64,000 nucleotides of DNA from Cryptomeria japonica (Eukaryota; Streptophyta; Pinopsida; Cupressales; Cupressaceae), in assembly GCF_030272615.1 (NCBI RefSeq), contig NC_081412.1, positions 667,226,352-667,290,351 on the forward strand. The letters run 5' to 3'. Each line of letters starts with the position of its first letter. Within the stretch, counting starts at the first letter, position 1. Both the position numbers and the translations under genes were made by a program. This document shows, piece by piece, positions 1-12,150 of the stretch. Under the pieces are notes generated by a model. It saw only the letters and a list, made by a program, of their open reading frames with translations. It did no database searches and had not been told where the DNA came from.

Positions 1-2640
1 TCCAGAGCGAAATTCATCATAAACCTTATTTGTTTCCTTGAATGGACTAGAAACCTTATTCCTAAGGTGGAAAATGATCCAATTTTGCCTCTTGAAGTGG
101 TTTGAAGTTTGAAAAGTGAGCAATCTAGCCTAGAATGAGATTTTCGCTCCTGACCCTTCCAAAGGGTTCAGAGCGAAAATCTTCTTAAAGCTCATTTCCT
201 CCTAAGTTTGACTAAATTTTTTATTTGCAGGGTATCTTGAAAGGAAGGATGGACATCTTGTAGCCCTTGGAATGTTTGAAAGCATTGAAGTATAAAGAAT
301 TTTGGACCAAAATGAGAATTTCGCTCCTGACCTTTCCAAAGGGTCCAGAGCGAAATTCCTAAAAACTCTTATTTTTGAATTGAAGAAGGTCAAGTTCTCG
401 GCCTTTTATGGCATGGATGGAAGGGAGATAGCTTGTCTTTGCCTCTTGAGGTTGTTTTGAAAGGGAGAAATGAAGAATCTAGCTCAAGTCAAGATTTTTG
501 CTCCTGACCCTTCCAAAGGGTCCAGAGCGAAAATCTTCCTAAGATGCATTTCTTTCCTTGTTTGCCTAAAATTTGATGTCCAAGGCATGATGAGAAGGAG
601 AATGAACATGATCTAGCTTTTGAGAGTGTTTGGTAGCTATGAAAATGAAGGATTTTAGCCAGGAAAGGAAATTTCGCTCCTGACCCTTCCAAAGGGTCCA
701 GAGGGAAATTCCTTATAAGCCTACTTTTTGACCTTTCTTGGACATGAAACCTTTTTCCTAGGGAAATGAAGGATGAGATTATACCTTGCAATGAAGTTTC
801 AAGTTCAAAAAATGATGATTTTTGGTCAAGAATGAGAATTTCGCTCCTGACCCTTCCAAAGGGTCCATAGCGAATTTTCTAAAAACCTCTCTTTGCTATT
901 AATTTTTTTGCTAGATCAAGTGTGGGATAAGGTAAAATCAAGGAGAAGTTTCCCCTGAGAGTGACTTTAAGTTGCTAGAAACCATGAAAGATGAAGGAAT
1001 TGAGCCTAAAAGTGATTTTCGCTCCTGACCCATCCAAAGGGTCCAGAGTGAAAATCCTAAAAACCATCTTTTCTTCCAAAATTTGAGCAAGTTTAAACTT
1101 GGACAAGGGTGCGAGAAGTCATTTGGATTGCCTTAGAGTGGATTTTGGTTGCCAAGAATGCAAATTTTGAAGCCAAATGAGAATTTCGCTCATGACCCTT
1201 CCAAAGGGTCCAGAGTGAAATTCTTAAGATCACCCTTTTTCCTTACAAATCAAGTCAAGATTTTGGTTTTTATACCCTGGAGAGGAGTGATGCAAGGTGT
1301 TCTAAGTCTTGGAGGTGGTTTGAAGTTGAAAGGATGGTGAAATAGCCCTAAAACAAGATTTTCTCTCCTGACCCTTCCAAAGGGTCTAGAGCGAAAATCC
1401 TAAAATCTACCTATTCCTTTCAAATTTATGCCAAGCTATGCCTAGACCAAGGTAAAATATGTCCTTGAGATTGACCTTGAGTTGATGGTTGTTCCAAAAA
1501 TGATGATTTTAGGCCAGAGGAGGGAAATCGCTCCTAACCCTTCCAAAGGGTCCAGGGCGAAAATCCTTCAATCACCTATTTTGCCTTGCAAAGTCAGGTT
1601 AAGCTTAGGTTGGATGAAAGAAGAGAAGTATTCCCTTGCCTTGTGAGGTGGATTGAAGTTGAAAGGATGGAGGAACATGCTCAAAACTTGAAAATCGCTC
1701 CTGACCCTTCCAAAGGGTCCAAAGCCAAAAACACTAAAACCATCCTTTTCTCCAAATTTTGTGCTAAGTCAGGCTTGGACTAGGGTGAGAAAAACTATTT
1801 GGAATGCCTTGGATATATTTTCAACCAGAAAAAATGCAAATTTTGAGCTAAAATGAGAATTTCGCTCTTGGCCCTTTCAGAGGGTCCAGAGTGAAATTCT
1901 GGATAGGTCTTGTCCTTGGCTAGGTTTTTGAGGGAATTTGACCTTTTAGGCCTTGTGAAGATCAAACCAATATTGCCAAGCTGGGAAATGAATTAAATGT
2001 GAGGGAATCCAGAGGAAATGAAGTGAAGAAAGTCAAATTGGGTGTGAATGGGCAAGCAAAAAGTGAATTTTGCTCCTGACCCTTCCAAAGGGTCCAGAGC
2101 GAAATTCATCAAAATCACTATTTCCCCTTTGTGTCAAGATAGGATTTTGATTCCTAAGGCATGAAAAGACTGGAGGGAGGTTGTTTAAGCCTTGCAAGAT
2201 AAATTGAAAGTGAAGAAGATGGAGGAATAAGCCTAAAACAAGAATTTCGCTCCTGACCCTTCTAGAGGGTCCAGAGCAAAATTCCCAATTTCACTCAAAT
2301 TGCTCATGATAGAGGTCAAGGCGTGGATCCCTGGGCTTTGGAGGAAGGAAAACTAGTGTGTGCTTTCCTTGGAAGGTATTTTGGAGTGGAAACATGCTAG
2401 ATTTTGTCCTAAAATGTGAATTTCGCTCTTGACCCTTCCAAAGGGTCCAAAGCGAAATTCTTAAAAACCTCTCTTTTGCCCCAAATTTGCATCAAGATTG
2501 ATGTTGGTTGAGAATGGGGGCGTCCTTGGGCATGTATCTAAGCAAGTACAGTTGCAAAGTGAGAACAATTTGAGCCAAGAATGCACATTTCACTCCTGAC
2601 CCTTCCAGAGGGCCCAGGGCAAAATTCTGGATAGGGCCTG
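1..2640. repeat. Divergent tandem array, ~16 units, nested palindrome in each
   Basis: About sixteen units share a core reading roughly GACCCTTCCAAAGGGTCC. Core starts are near 152, 329, 506, 682, 849, 1027, 1194, 1370, 1536, 1703, 1870, 2078, 2255, 2431 and 2599, and the window opens inside one more unit. Spacings fall in two classes, 176-178 and 166-168 bp, with one of 208. In each unit the core is an inner stem (GACCCTT/AAGGGTC, loop CCA) enclosed by an outer stem (TTCGCTC/GAGCGAA). DNA between cores is far more diverged than the cores. No open frame runs through the array. It could be a satellite or the internal array of a non-autonomous LTR element; the sequence does not decide. Confidence 0.9.
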
Positions 2641-2787
2641 TCCCTGGGGAGAATATTGAGCAAGCTTCATTTTAACATCTTCTTGTTGATGATTTAAGGT
2701 AGAAAATGCTATGTTGAAATGAATTTATTATGTGTCCTTAATCATCTTTTGGTTTGTCTTGCAGTTAAAAGTAGACCGGGCCAAGAC

Positions 2788-2877
2788 AAGGACGACCTTC
2801 TCCAGTCCAGCATCAACAAGGATGACCTTCTCCAGTCTAGCATCATCAAGGATGACATCTTCCAGTCCAGCATTCCA
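2788..2877 (+). repeat. 30-bp minisatellite, 3 units, in a short open frame
   Basis: Three 30-bp units follow each other without a gap. In one plus-strand frame (2719-2925) they encode the decapeptides KDDLLQSSIN, KDDLLQSSII and KDDIFQSSIP. The 30-bp period keeps the frame. The 68-residue frame has no recognisable domain, so I do not call it a gene; it may be a relic of an element's internal region, since an LTR-like promoter block follows. Confidence 0.7.
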
Positions 2878-3189
2878 AGGAAAGGTAAACCATCCATCCT
2901 GCACATCAAAGACAAAGGAGGTTAAAGCAAGGGTTCGTTGAAGAAGCAGATAGTTTCAGAAGAGTTAATTAAAGCTAGCTTCTCAACATCATCAAATTGA
3001 ACATCAGCCAAGTTACAAGTGTCAGGCAAGGTGGCGTCCCAATCATCATTCCTCCATGTTGGGTTGATCCACCTCAGCGTGTCCAAGTTCAATGTAACTG
3101 ACTCATCAAAGATGACACAAACTTTGATGTACCTACCCCGGCTATCCATTGGTCGAATATCCCAGAGAAGACATGTGTCCAAATAATGC

Positions 3190-4170
3190 AATTATTTCAT
3201 TGGTCAGAATCAAGTTTGTTGTAACAAACCCTAATTAAGGTTTTCATTGTAAAATCTCGGCCATTGATCTCAAATTGATCTAAGCCATTGAATTATATTG
3301 AGGGCACTATATAAGCCCTGGCTCCTCATTTGTGAAGGTTAATAGTTAGTCAATAATAGCTAATAGTTAATAGTTAGTAATAGAGGCCAGAATAGTAGAA
3401 TAGCAATTAGAGTAGATTAAGAAGAGAAGGCAAGACATTGTTGCCTTAATTGTAAAGACTTCTTTTCATTGAAGATATGGTGGAATATGTTGTTTCTTTG
3501 CAATGTGCATGGTCTCTTGTTGAATCTTCATTTTTGATGATAGATGATTAGATTGAGTGAAGAAAATTGTTGAATGCACATGTGTAGAATCCGTCTAATC
3601 CATACCACTAGCCTCTTACTGATTGTAAGTGTGCCCTACATGGTCAACTGGTATAAAATGATCTTAATCTTAAGTCGTTACATGTCTATTGTTCATGCAT
3701 TATCTTGATGGTGATCAATGTCTGATGGTGTACGATTTGAACATATTGGAAGAATCCCTTAGAAGATCGCACTGAGTTGGTGTCAGATTGTTCAAGCCTG
3801 ATGGTGAGACCCAGCCCAGTAGGACTCCACCTAGTCGTTCATCCATCTTCTTGCATTCTAGGTAGTAGAGTAGACTTCCTGAACCCTGCATCTTTTGCCA
3901 TTTGTTTGTCTTCCAGTTAGTAAATAGGACTTGTGATTCCAGCAAATCAGACATTCAAGTCATCGAGTGTAATTCCCCTTGTGATTCCAACAAAATCACA
4001 TCATACCGCGAAGAGCTTATCCAAGAGTAGAGATCCTACATAACAGAACCTTGGAGTTACTTCGACTGATCCTTCGGCGAGATCTTCAGCAATTGGGAAC
4101 TTTGTTCAAGAGAGGGTAAGGTACATTTAGGTATTTTATTCTATGTTTGGTCGTGTACAAAATACACATC
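3190..4170 (+). mobile_element. LTR-like promoter block (borders uncertain)
   Basis: The block has the composition of a plant LTR: a TATA box (TATATAAG, 3308-3315) preceded by an AT-rich stretch and followed by a leader with repeated TAATAGTTA motifs around 3340-3380. No second copy lies in the window and I could not fix TG/CA ends or a target duplication, so both borders are guesses. It may be the 3' LTR of the element whose internal part includes the tandem arrays to its left. Confidence 0.3.
3308..3315 (+). promoter_or_regulatory. TATA box of LTR-like block
   Basis: TATATAAG is followed by a GC-richer CCCTGGCTCC segment, as in many plant LTR promoters. The call rests on motif and context only. 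Confidence 0.4.
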
Positions 4171-6400
4171 AACACTACCCTAATTGGTATTGATCCATTG
4201 GGCATAGAGTTGGAAGTCTCAACCTTGCCCTTCCAAGTGTGTTGGCCTATGACTATGGATGCTAAACTATGACAGGCAAACTTTCTTGACAAAGGATTGT
4301 TTCTTAAGACTGAGTCTTTCTTTTGACTTGTTATTATTGTTATTCTTTAATCTTATCAAAACCCTACGTCTCTATGTTGAATATTTATATGAATGAAACT
4401 TTTTCAGCTCCTAAGAAGATTATCAAAACGTAAAAGCATAAGGATTGGATTCTATTTCAAATTTGCTTCTATGACTGCAATATGGCTTAATGGACTACTT
4501 TTCCTCTTAATCTTGTATATTCTTTGTCATCTCCCATTTGTTATCAATGTTTTGATCTCCCATAGTGCATTGTTTTACTTAGTCTTGACTATCCTTCAAA
4601 CCCTAGCACACCTTGTGTATTCCCGCTTTATTGATCATGACCGGCTGCTCTTGTATCTACATAGTCTTTATTTTCTACACTAGACTCTCTTTGCTACTAT
4701 AACAGTCCTTTTGAAGAACTGTCTTTGGTCTTTTTTCTCAATACTATTGGTGTTGCTCTGAGGACTATGCATTGTTCTTTTAGGTGTAACAACTGCATTT
4801 ACTTTATCACTGTTGGAAGGTGTTGATTTACCCTTTAAAGATACTCCCTTCATAGCCCTATGACTGTTGTATTTTGGAATACAAGTCATTGTTTCCTACT
4901 TGAATATGACTATCAAAAGATTCTATTCTTGCAGCTTTGTCATTTCAAATACTTTGCACCACTCTATTAGAAGCTTGTTCATTGTTTCTCTTCTCTTTGC
5001 CTAGTTGGGTGAAGATTGTTTTTTTGTCTTTTGACCTCCTTATGCTTGCTAAGATCGGGAAATGGATTTTTTGGAGACTCGTAACCTGCTCTTAGGCTGC
5101 AAGTGGTGGGTATTTGAGTTCATTGTATCTTAGACCCGTTCCCATAGCAGTGACTTGTTCTTCATTCACTTGTAGTTGTATCAAACTTTGTCTTTGTTCC
5201 ATAGGGTGTCCTCTTGTTGTCAAAAGAGATCAATGCACTTTGTCTTTTCATAAGGTGTTTAACTCTGCCTTTTGAATGTAAGTTCTAAGTCAATTACACT
5301 TAACCTAGTGGACTGCCCCTTGATCTTGATTTCAGACTTCGCATGCTTTATATCATGGCTCCAAAATTGTGCCCTTGACAATGTGCTCTTATTCATGGTG
5401 GTTTGAGTTTCATATGTATCTCCCTATCAGTGCATGTCCCACCTCTTGAGACTATTTTTTTTTGTCTTTATTTGCAAAAAGGTCCATTCACTGTCACTGG
5501 TTGTTATTGAACCTCAAAATATGTTCCTTTGAAATCTCCTCCATGAGTTTAGTGATGGGGTTTACGTAGTCTGCTCAACACTTCACCTAGTTGGTGTTGC
5601 TCAATTCCACCAACTCACCAGGCCTAGTTGCACTCTAGACCTCCAAGTCCTTCTCATTCTCTTCTAGGGCTTGATACTTGACCATTCTAGGGTGCTTTCT
5701 TCAAGTGTTTTGGTTAGGAACCCTACCAATTTACAGTGCTTCTCTGGTGCTCAATTATAGCTTCTTGGTTTCAACTTGTCAATTTGACCTCCTGTTGTTG
5801 TGAGATGATGCAGAGGTGTGGAGGTGTCTTCTAACATGTTTTGAATGCATTTAGGGTCCATTATAGGTTTACAATCATTAGGTTCCTTACCGATTTCAAA
5901 ATCTTGCCTAGAAAAAGGCTACAAGGAATGAGCCCCAATTAGGCCTCCAAAACCAGTTTTCTAGGGATTGAAGGAAAATGATACAAAAGACCCCTCAATA
6001 AGTTTAGATTTTCTTAAAATATACACTTAACCTCAAAGGATTTTTGTGGTTTTGGCTTCTGGTTTCACCGTACAATGTACTAACCCCAAAATGAGGGTTT
6101 TGAAGGGTTTTCTAGGCCTCTAGCCGGCAGTGAATGGTCAAGTTGGGGTTTGAAAATTAAATGACCTTTTCAAGGCTTCTCCTTGCATAGGAAACTCTTT
6201 CCCAACTCCATGGACCTCCCCAAAAACTTAGAAAGTGACTTGGCATTCACCTCTACACTTGGTACTTCATTTTCACCTTACTTCCTCTAGACGGGTTGCT
6301 CTTAGACTCACCTAGAATAAGGTGACAGTCATATTGAAACTCATCTCCAGACTCTGCCCTTGCATATGTACAATGTACAGGTGGTTTCCCTTCATGTCCC
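4171..6400. other. No gene recognised
   Basis: Short open frames occur (for example 4393-4683 plus, hydrophobic, 96 codons) but none has a recognisable domain or convincing codon pattern. I see no repeats, RNA genes or element termini here. It may be old transposon DNA. Confidence 0.5.
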
Positions 6401-7182
6401 AACTAGACATGATGGCAACATGTGTCTAACTCATGGGGCAACCATATTTACAAACAAACTGCTATATACAAGCCAAAATTGGTTGTTCACAAACAAGAAC
6501 AAGAAAACACTAATGAAAACTATCAAAAAAACTTGAGATTGAACCAAAAATGTTGTAACACACTAGATAGACTCAATCCATTACTAGATTAATGGATTCA
6601 ATCCATTTTCAATTACAAAATGAGTAAAATCAAGCCAAAATGTTGTCAACAAGTCTGAAAATGAGTAATTTCAGTTTGTTGAACTTACATCACACACTTC
6701 TCCAACCTTGGTAAACATGCAAGAGAGGGTATTTATAGTTTTCCCATGTGTGGCTTCATCCTAGGGCGTTGGACAATCCCTAACTCCACCGCTAACCAAT
6801 TCAAGACAAAAGTTGTCATGACAACTTTTGCAACTTTGCATTTTTGCACTTTTTGGTCTTCTCAACCTATAAGACCTATTCTAAGTCATCACATATGACT
6901 TTTAAAACATTCCTAAGACTAATTTAACCCTCCCTAATGCCTATACCAAGTTTTGACAGTTTTGACCATCAAGAAGGTCAACTACCTACTCAAACCCACT
7001 ATTTACACAAAAATGCAAACCTAAGAAGAATGAAGTCAACCTAGGCCTGCATTGACTCAAAACACTAACTCTTGGACCCTCCTGGAGTCCTTATTCACTA
7101 TTGACTTGGCTAGGGTCAGTACAAGCCAAAATTGTGAAAACTAGATAGCCTAAGTCCTAGGTGCTCCTGCACCATTTAGACA
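6400..7182 (-). mobile_element. Possible minus-strand LTR
   Basis: Read on the minus strand, the segment would start TGTCTAAATGGTGCAGG at 7182, a typical LTR-like 5' end. A TATAAATA box lies about 445 bp inside, at 6730-6737. The other border is not found and no primer-binding site or partner LTR is visible, so this is only a plausible solo or truncated LTR. Confidence 0.3.
6730..6737 (-). promoter_or_regulatory. TATA box, minus strand
   Basis: Minus-strand TATAAATA sits inside the possible LTR. Motif only. Confidence 0.35.
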
Positions 7183-8451
7183 ACAAATAATGTTTTCCAA
7201 TATAGCTCAATGTACCTTATTGTTGATCTTTGTCAAAAAGTCTTTTACTGTATTGGTGATTGTAGTTGTGTCTCCAAAATGATTGTTTTGACACTCCTTT
7301 GAAGATTTGACTACCTCATACAAGAGGCAAACTCTAGTTGCTCTATCTTTACTATCATAGCTATCCTTTTGCAATATATATGTTGTTATGAGATGCTTTT
7401 CACAAAAATCCCTAAAATATTTGAAGAGAGCTAAAATATTGGAAGAGAGATCTAACAAAGTGGAGTCCATTTCTCAAAAAAATTACATTTTCTCATAACT
7501 TTACATTTTGAAATGCATTAGTATACATGAATGAGCTCCTTGAATCAGACAAGCATAAGATAAGAGATTTACCTTTGATATACATGAAGTTGTTCTAAAA
7601 GAAACTCTTGATACTCTTAAAAAACGTGGGTCTCTTTTGTCTTCTCCGGTTACGGTCTCTTTAACACCCCTTTTTGCTGAAGTATGATTGTTGTGATTGT
7701 TCTTTTGCTTTATGAAACTCCTCATAATCATGTAGTACAAATATATGAGGGCATGCATGCAGTTTCATGGGTGAAAAGGACTCCATTTTCATGGTGAAAG
7801 CATGAGACAAAGAGCAAACGCGATGAAGAACTATATTAAAATCCCTAGATCTACAAGAAAACTCTTACTTTCTTCTCCCTTTTTCTTTAAACTCTCATTT
7901 CCCTCTTTTCACTAAAAAGAACTTGAATTCAACTTTCTCTTTCTTTGTAAGTATATGTTTGGGCTAGGGCTAAACTAGCTCCAAAAAATCATGATTTCCA
8001 CATAACACAAAGGTTAGTTGAAAATTACAGATCTTGGTCATGCTGTGGGCAGAACTAGCTGTGTCTTTCATTTTTAAGTGAAAAGGGAAAATGTAAGTTG
8101 ATAATTAAGTTTATATATTGTAAATCTAAATTAATAAATTATTATAATTTATATGTAGAATTTATTTATTGTAATTATGTATTTTATATTTTATGATTAT
8201 TAATATTTTTGTTTGGTTGACTATTTTAAATATTAGTATAGATATTTTAAATACATCTAAAAGACATGAGAGATGTCATGTGTCTATTTTAAAAAATTTA
8301 AATAGTTGACATGTATTACAGAAATTATTTTAAAAGAATTTATAACATAATTGAACTTATAATTTTTTAAATTAAAATAATTAAATATTATTAGAGAAAA
8401 GAAAAGGTGAAGAAAAGTGCACTACAAAACAATTATCATTGAGAGCATAAG
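7183..8451. other. AT-rich DNA, no gene recognised
   Basis: Minus-strand frames at 7207-7470 (87 codons) and 7501-7758 (85 codons) have no recognisable domain. From about 8100 the DNA becomes strongly AT-rich. Nothing further is supported. Confidence 0.5.
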
Positions 8452-8461
8452 AAGGTACACA

Positions 8462-8575
8462 CAAAGTATTGCCTGAGTTAGTCTTGTTGTGGAGAACTTG
8501 TACTCTTGAAAGAGAGGTCACAAGTTCAAATCCCACAAGGGGGTAAGGTATGTACACCTTATATATATCAAAAAA
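8462..8575 (+). mobile_element. tRNA-derived SINE with 10-bp target duplication
   Basis: A 114-bp body lies between perfect copies of AAGGTACACA (8452-8461 and 8576-8585). It contains GTTCAAATCCC at 8524-8534, which matches the internal B box of tRNA-type RNA polymerase III promoters. An A-box-like TTAGTCTTGTTG lies upstream near 8479. It ends in a short ATATAT/A-rich tail. A direct repeat of about 10 bp, an internal Pol III box and an A-rich tail are the marks of a SINE. The family is not identified. A degenerate tRNA gene is less likely because no cloverleaf forms and the tail and duplication would be unexplained. Confidence 0.6.
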
Positions 8576-8585
8576 AAGGTACACA

Positions 8586-9361
8586 AGAAAATAATTAACA
8601 TCTTATTGAAATAATTTTGATGCACTTTAATGTTTTCTAGATGATACTATTTTAAAATTATTTTTAAATCAAGAAGTAAAACTTTAATTTTAGATAATAT
8701 TTTTTAGATAGTTTTAAGAATAAACATATAAAATATAAAATATAAGTTATAAATAAAGATTTGGGTTATCATTATACTATTTATGTAGTATTTGCTAAAA
8801 AGTGATTTACATATATTTAATTTATTGAGGAATCTATAAAGAAATATTTTTTATTAAGAGGATTAAATTCTATTCATTATTTTCTATACATTTTTTTTAT
8901 ATAGAATTTTTATAAGACTACCATAGATTTCTTAAATACACTTATCTAAAAGATAAAAGATGTCAATATATCAGTTTTAAGGTGCCCATTTATTCTAAAT
9001 AAAAAATTTAGAATATGCATTTTTGTCGAATCTTGTATCACTTTATTTTTATTATTAAATTAAAATTTATAAAAAAAAAATTAATATATAATTTAACATT
9101 TACAATAATATATTACATTTATTATTTAAAATTATTAAATATATTTAAGTCAAAATTTTCATTGTATAATTTTTTAAATAAATATTTTTTTTAAAAAAGT
9201 TAAATAAAACTTTAATATTAAAAAGTAACATTTAGTTGAAATTTCAAAATACAACCAAAAAATATATGTTTTTTTAAGTAATACATATATTTAAAATTAA
9301 TATGTAAAACATTCATTTATAAAAGTTAATTTGAATACATTAAAAAACTTATTTTTTTAAG
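8586..9361. other. AT-rich intergenic DNA
   Basis: Very AT-rich sequence with long A and T runs. No open frame, RNA gene or element terminus is recognisable. Confidence 0.6.
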
Positions 9362-10770
9362 GAATAAGGTGTGTGCATGGAAGAACAAGTGGATGACGCT
9401 AGTTGGTAGGATTTTAAAACTGGTTTTAGTAGTTGTGCAAATATAGATCATGTCCTAATTTACGATGACTGAGAAAGTAAACCCAATTTGGAAGGTTTTC
9501 TAAAACGATTTCTATGAGAAGGAGCTAAGGAGGAAAAAGGAATTTCATTGTTTAAGTGGGATATGGTTTGTTGCTCAAAGGATGTTGGTGGGGTAGGTTT
9601 TAGAAGATTGGTTCCTCAAAACTTGGCCTTGGGTGCCAAACTATCTTGGAAGATTCTTAATTTCCCAAATAAACTTTGGTGTTGAATTATGAGGAAGAAG
9701 TATCTAGATTATGATGATCCAAATCATATCAATGACTCAAGCAAATTCTATTGGTGAATCACCATATTCTATTGGTGGATTTCTCATATGATGATTCGTT
9801 TGGGAAAATAGGAAGTTGATTACTCAACCATATTCTTTTTAAATCATTTTTGTATCTTGCCATGTTGCAGTTAGCTTCAGGTTTTGCATGTCATCTTTTG
9901 TATCTTGCCCCAAGAGTAGTTAGCCTTGGTTTGCAAGTCTAGAGTATTGAGTTGTTTTCATTATAATCTGATATACATAATCAATATATTTTGTGGCCAA
10001 GTGCTCACTATGGTTTTTCACTATTTGGGTTTTCCACATAGAAAATCTTGGTGTTCATGTGTTGGATATGTGTTGTTGATTAATTGTTTGTGTTGCATTA
10101 ATTTATGTTTAGATCGATTCACTCCCCCCCCCCCCCTCCCTTCCAACCTCTCAATCCTCCCTTGGGTTCAACACAGAGTTGGCCAAATTTGGGTTCACAT
10201 AGTATCTAGGGTGACATATGCATTATTGCCCCATCCATGATTGTTTGGAAAATATGGAAGGAAAACAATAAGAGGATTTTCAAAGAACAATTAGTAGAAA
10301 TTGCAAATTTAATCAAACTAATTGAAGATGGCATTTATGAAAAAAGTCAATGCTAATCAGTTGCGTAGGAGGAATCATTGTTTCACTAGTTGGGATAACT
10401 TCATATAGACAAATTGGAGGGGCACTTAGGAATCTGAGTTGTTGCTTTCCACCTAAGAATGTGAAGAGGTGTGAGCCACGATGATTTGATCCTCCCTAGA
10501 GTAGACTAAAATTAAATTTTGACAAGGCTGCAAAGGGCAACCCAAGTCCTACTGGTATTGGATGCATAATCAAAATGAATTTGGTGAATGTGGGTGGGCG
10601 CTTGTCCAAAATGTAGGGTCTACTTTGAAGTTTGACCAAAGACAAAAATAAAACTATTGAGCTTTAGAACAAAAACATTTTGAAGACCCTAACTCATTCA
10701 CAAGCCTTTTAAGATTGCATCATTCTTTTAACTTTCAACAAGGACAATAATTGAACCAAGACTCCATGAA
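9362..10770 (+). pseudogene. L1-type LINE, 3' part, degraded
   Basis: Broken plus-strand frames match the C-terminal half of plant L1 ORF2. Around 9390-9720 there is the post-reverse-transcriptase region, with motifs such as WKNKW, GRIL, KEEKG, GVGFRRL, NLALGAKLSWKIL and MRKKYLD spread over several frames. Around 10240-10330 comes a WKIWKENNKRIFKE-like segment, and near 10510-10770 an RNase H-like region (LNFD-, AKGNPSPTGIGC-like, then a THSQAF-type motif). Many stops and frameshifts interrupt it. About 9750-10235 does not fit the LINE and may be a separate insertion; it contains a run of 13 C residues at 10124-10136. No poly(A) end or target duplication was found. Confidence 0.65.
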
Positions 10771-11049
10771 CTAATTCGTAAAGGAATTGGAAACATTTTG
10801 GGACTCCTTGTCAAACAATGTGGATAAAACTACATCCTAAAGTAGAAACCCATGAACCTATAAAGGTATCAATAGTTTTGTGTCATACTTGGGTTCCATC
10901 GCATGCATTACTTTGCACAATTTGCCTTTTGTATAGGATTTTGATTAAGTAGGTCACATATGCCTTATTTATAGGAGTTGGATTGAAGTAGGTCACAATC
11001 TTTGCGGATCACAAGTTTCTCATGAAGATTCTTAAAGTTTGTCAAAACT

Positions 11050-11640
11050 CCCCCATTTTGATGGAGCTTGAGATTTTCATAATCCATTTCCAACTCACCA
11101 TGCTCCACATTGTTTTGTTCAGTGATCTCGTATTAGATAGTGTACAACCTTATGCAACTTCGTAATATATCTAGTGGTAGTCATTTGAAGTTAGTTAAAT
11201 CAAGACATCCTTGAAGTGATCTTACATTTATATTTGTGTTATCAACTATATTATTTTGGGCTAAGGCACACATACTCTTCCAACAAATTCTTCTTGCCTT
11301 CCTATCCTATGTCATTGTGTTATAACTTGAACAATGTTCATTTGAGAAGGAATGACACCATCCTTTTAGATCATCTGCATTTCCTTTTTATTAGATTCAT
11401 CTTGTTTGAGCAACACAATGTAATTTTGAGTTTTGCGATTACTATCATAGTAACTACAAAATCAGAATTTGCAATGTTTGCAAAAATTGTGACCTTTCTC
11501 TACACAATTATAACAAGTAATGGGGCATGGTAATGTTCATTTTAGTGATTAGTGTCACCACAATGCTCTTCACACTTATATCACTCAATTCCTCAATGCC
11601 AATGACCTTGATCATACCATTGCATTAGTTAGCCTTAAGT
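11050..11640 (-). pseudogene. Possible minus-strand copia scrap
   Basis: Minus-strand frames near 11455-11500 give a zinc-knuckle-like CYNCVEKGHNFC segment resembling copia gag, with the final Cys out of place. Near 11050 the minus strand shows a purine-rich tract (AAAATGGGGGAG) like a polypurine tract, followed by LTR-like DNA with a TATAAATA box near 10965. The two parts do not join into an element. This is a weak call. Confidence 0.25.
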
Positions 11641-12150
11641 TTACTAAAAGGTTTGAGCTATAGTCTTCATTACTATTTTTCCATGTTGATATTGCAATGC
11701 TTTTACAAGTCTACATCACTAAGTATCATGTGCGGTGCTTCAACAAACCTCACCCCAAAAAAATCATGATGACACCTTGCAACTTGAAATACACTAGCTT
11801 ATAAAGTTTACAATTCTTAGCAGTAAATCGATAGATAACAATGTACAAATGCTTTCAATCTCAAAATACAGTTTTCATGATTAAAATAAACATAGCAACA
11901 CATAATAACCTTGAACTTCAGTTTATATGTTCATAGATAATATTGGAATTCACAATATATACCCATCCATATTAATATTGTTAAACAAGTTCCTAATTGA
12001 ATAACAGTCTAGTGCATTGGCAATTGAATTCACGAGAAACCAACTAAATTGATACAATTAATTCACACTCAAATCTTAATAATTGCACCAAAGCATACTT
12101 GTATGATCAATATCTTGACTAAGTATGACGTCTTTCAAAAACTCCTAATC

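Noticed and set aside
1-2640. CRISPR-like array of short palindromic repeats
   Set aside because: Repeats are divergent, spacers are about 130 bp and related to each other, no cas genes occur, and the surrounding DNA is plant nuclear.
4393-4683. Small membrane protein ORF, 96 codons
   Set aside because: Hydrophobicity comes from T-rich DNA. There is no homologous motif and no gene context.
8462-8575. tRNA gene
   Set aside because: Only a B box and a poor A box are present, no cloverleaf forms, and the flanking direct repeats and A-rich tail fit a SINE.
9926-10240. 104-codon ORF containing a proline run
   Set aside because: The proline run comes from a 13-base C tract. The stretch interrupts a LINE remnant and has no domain.
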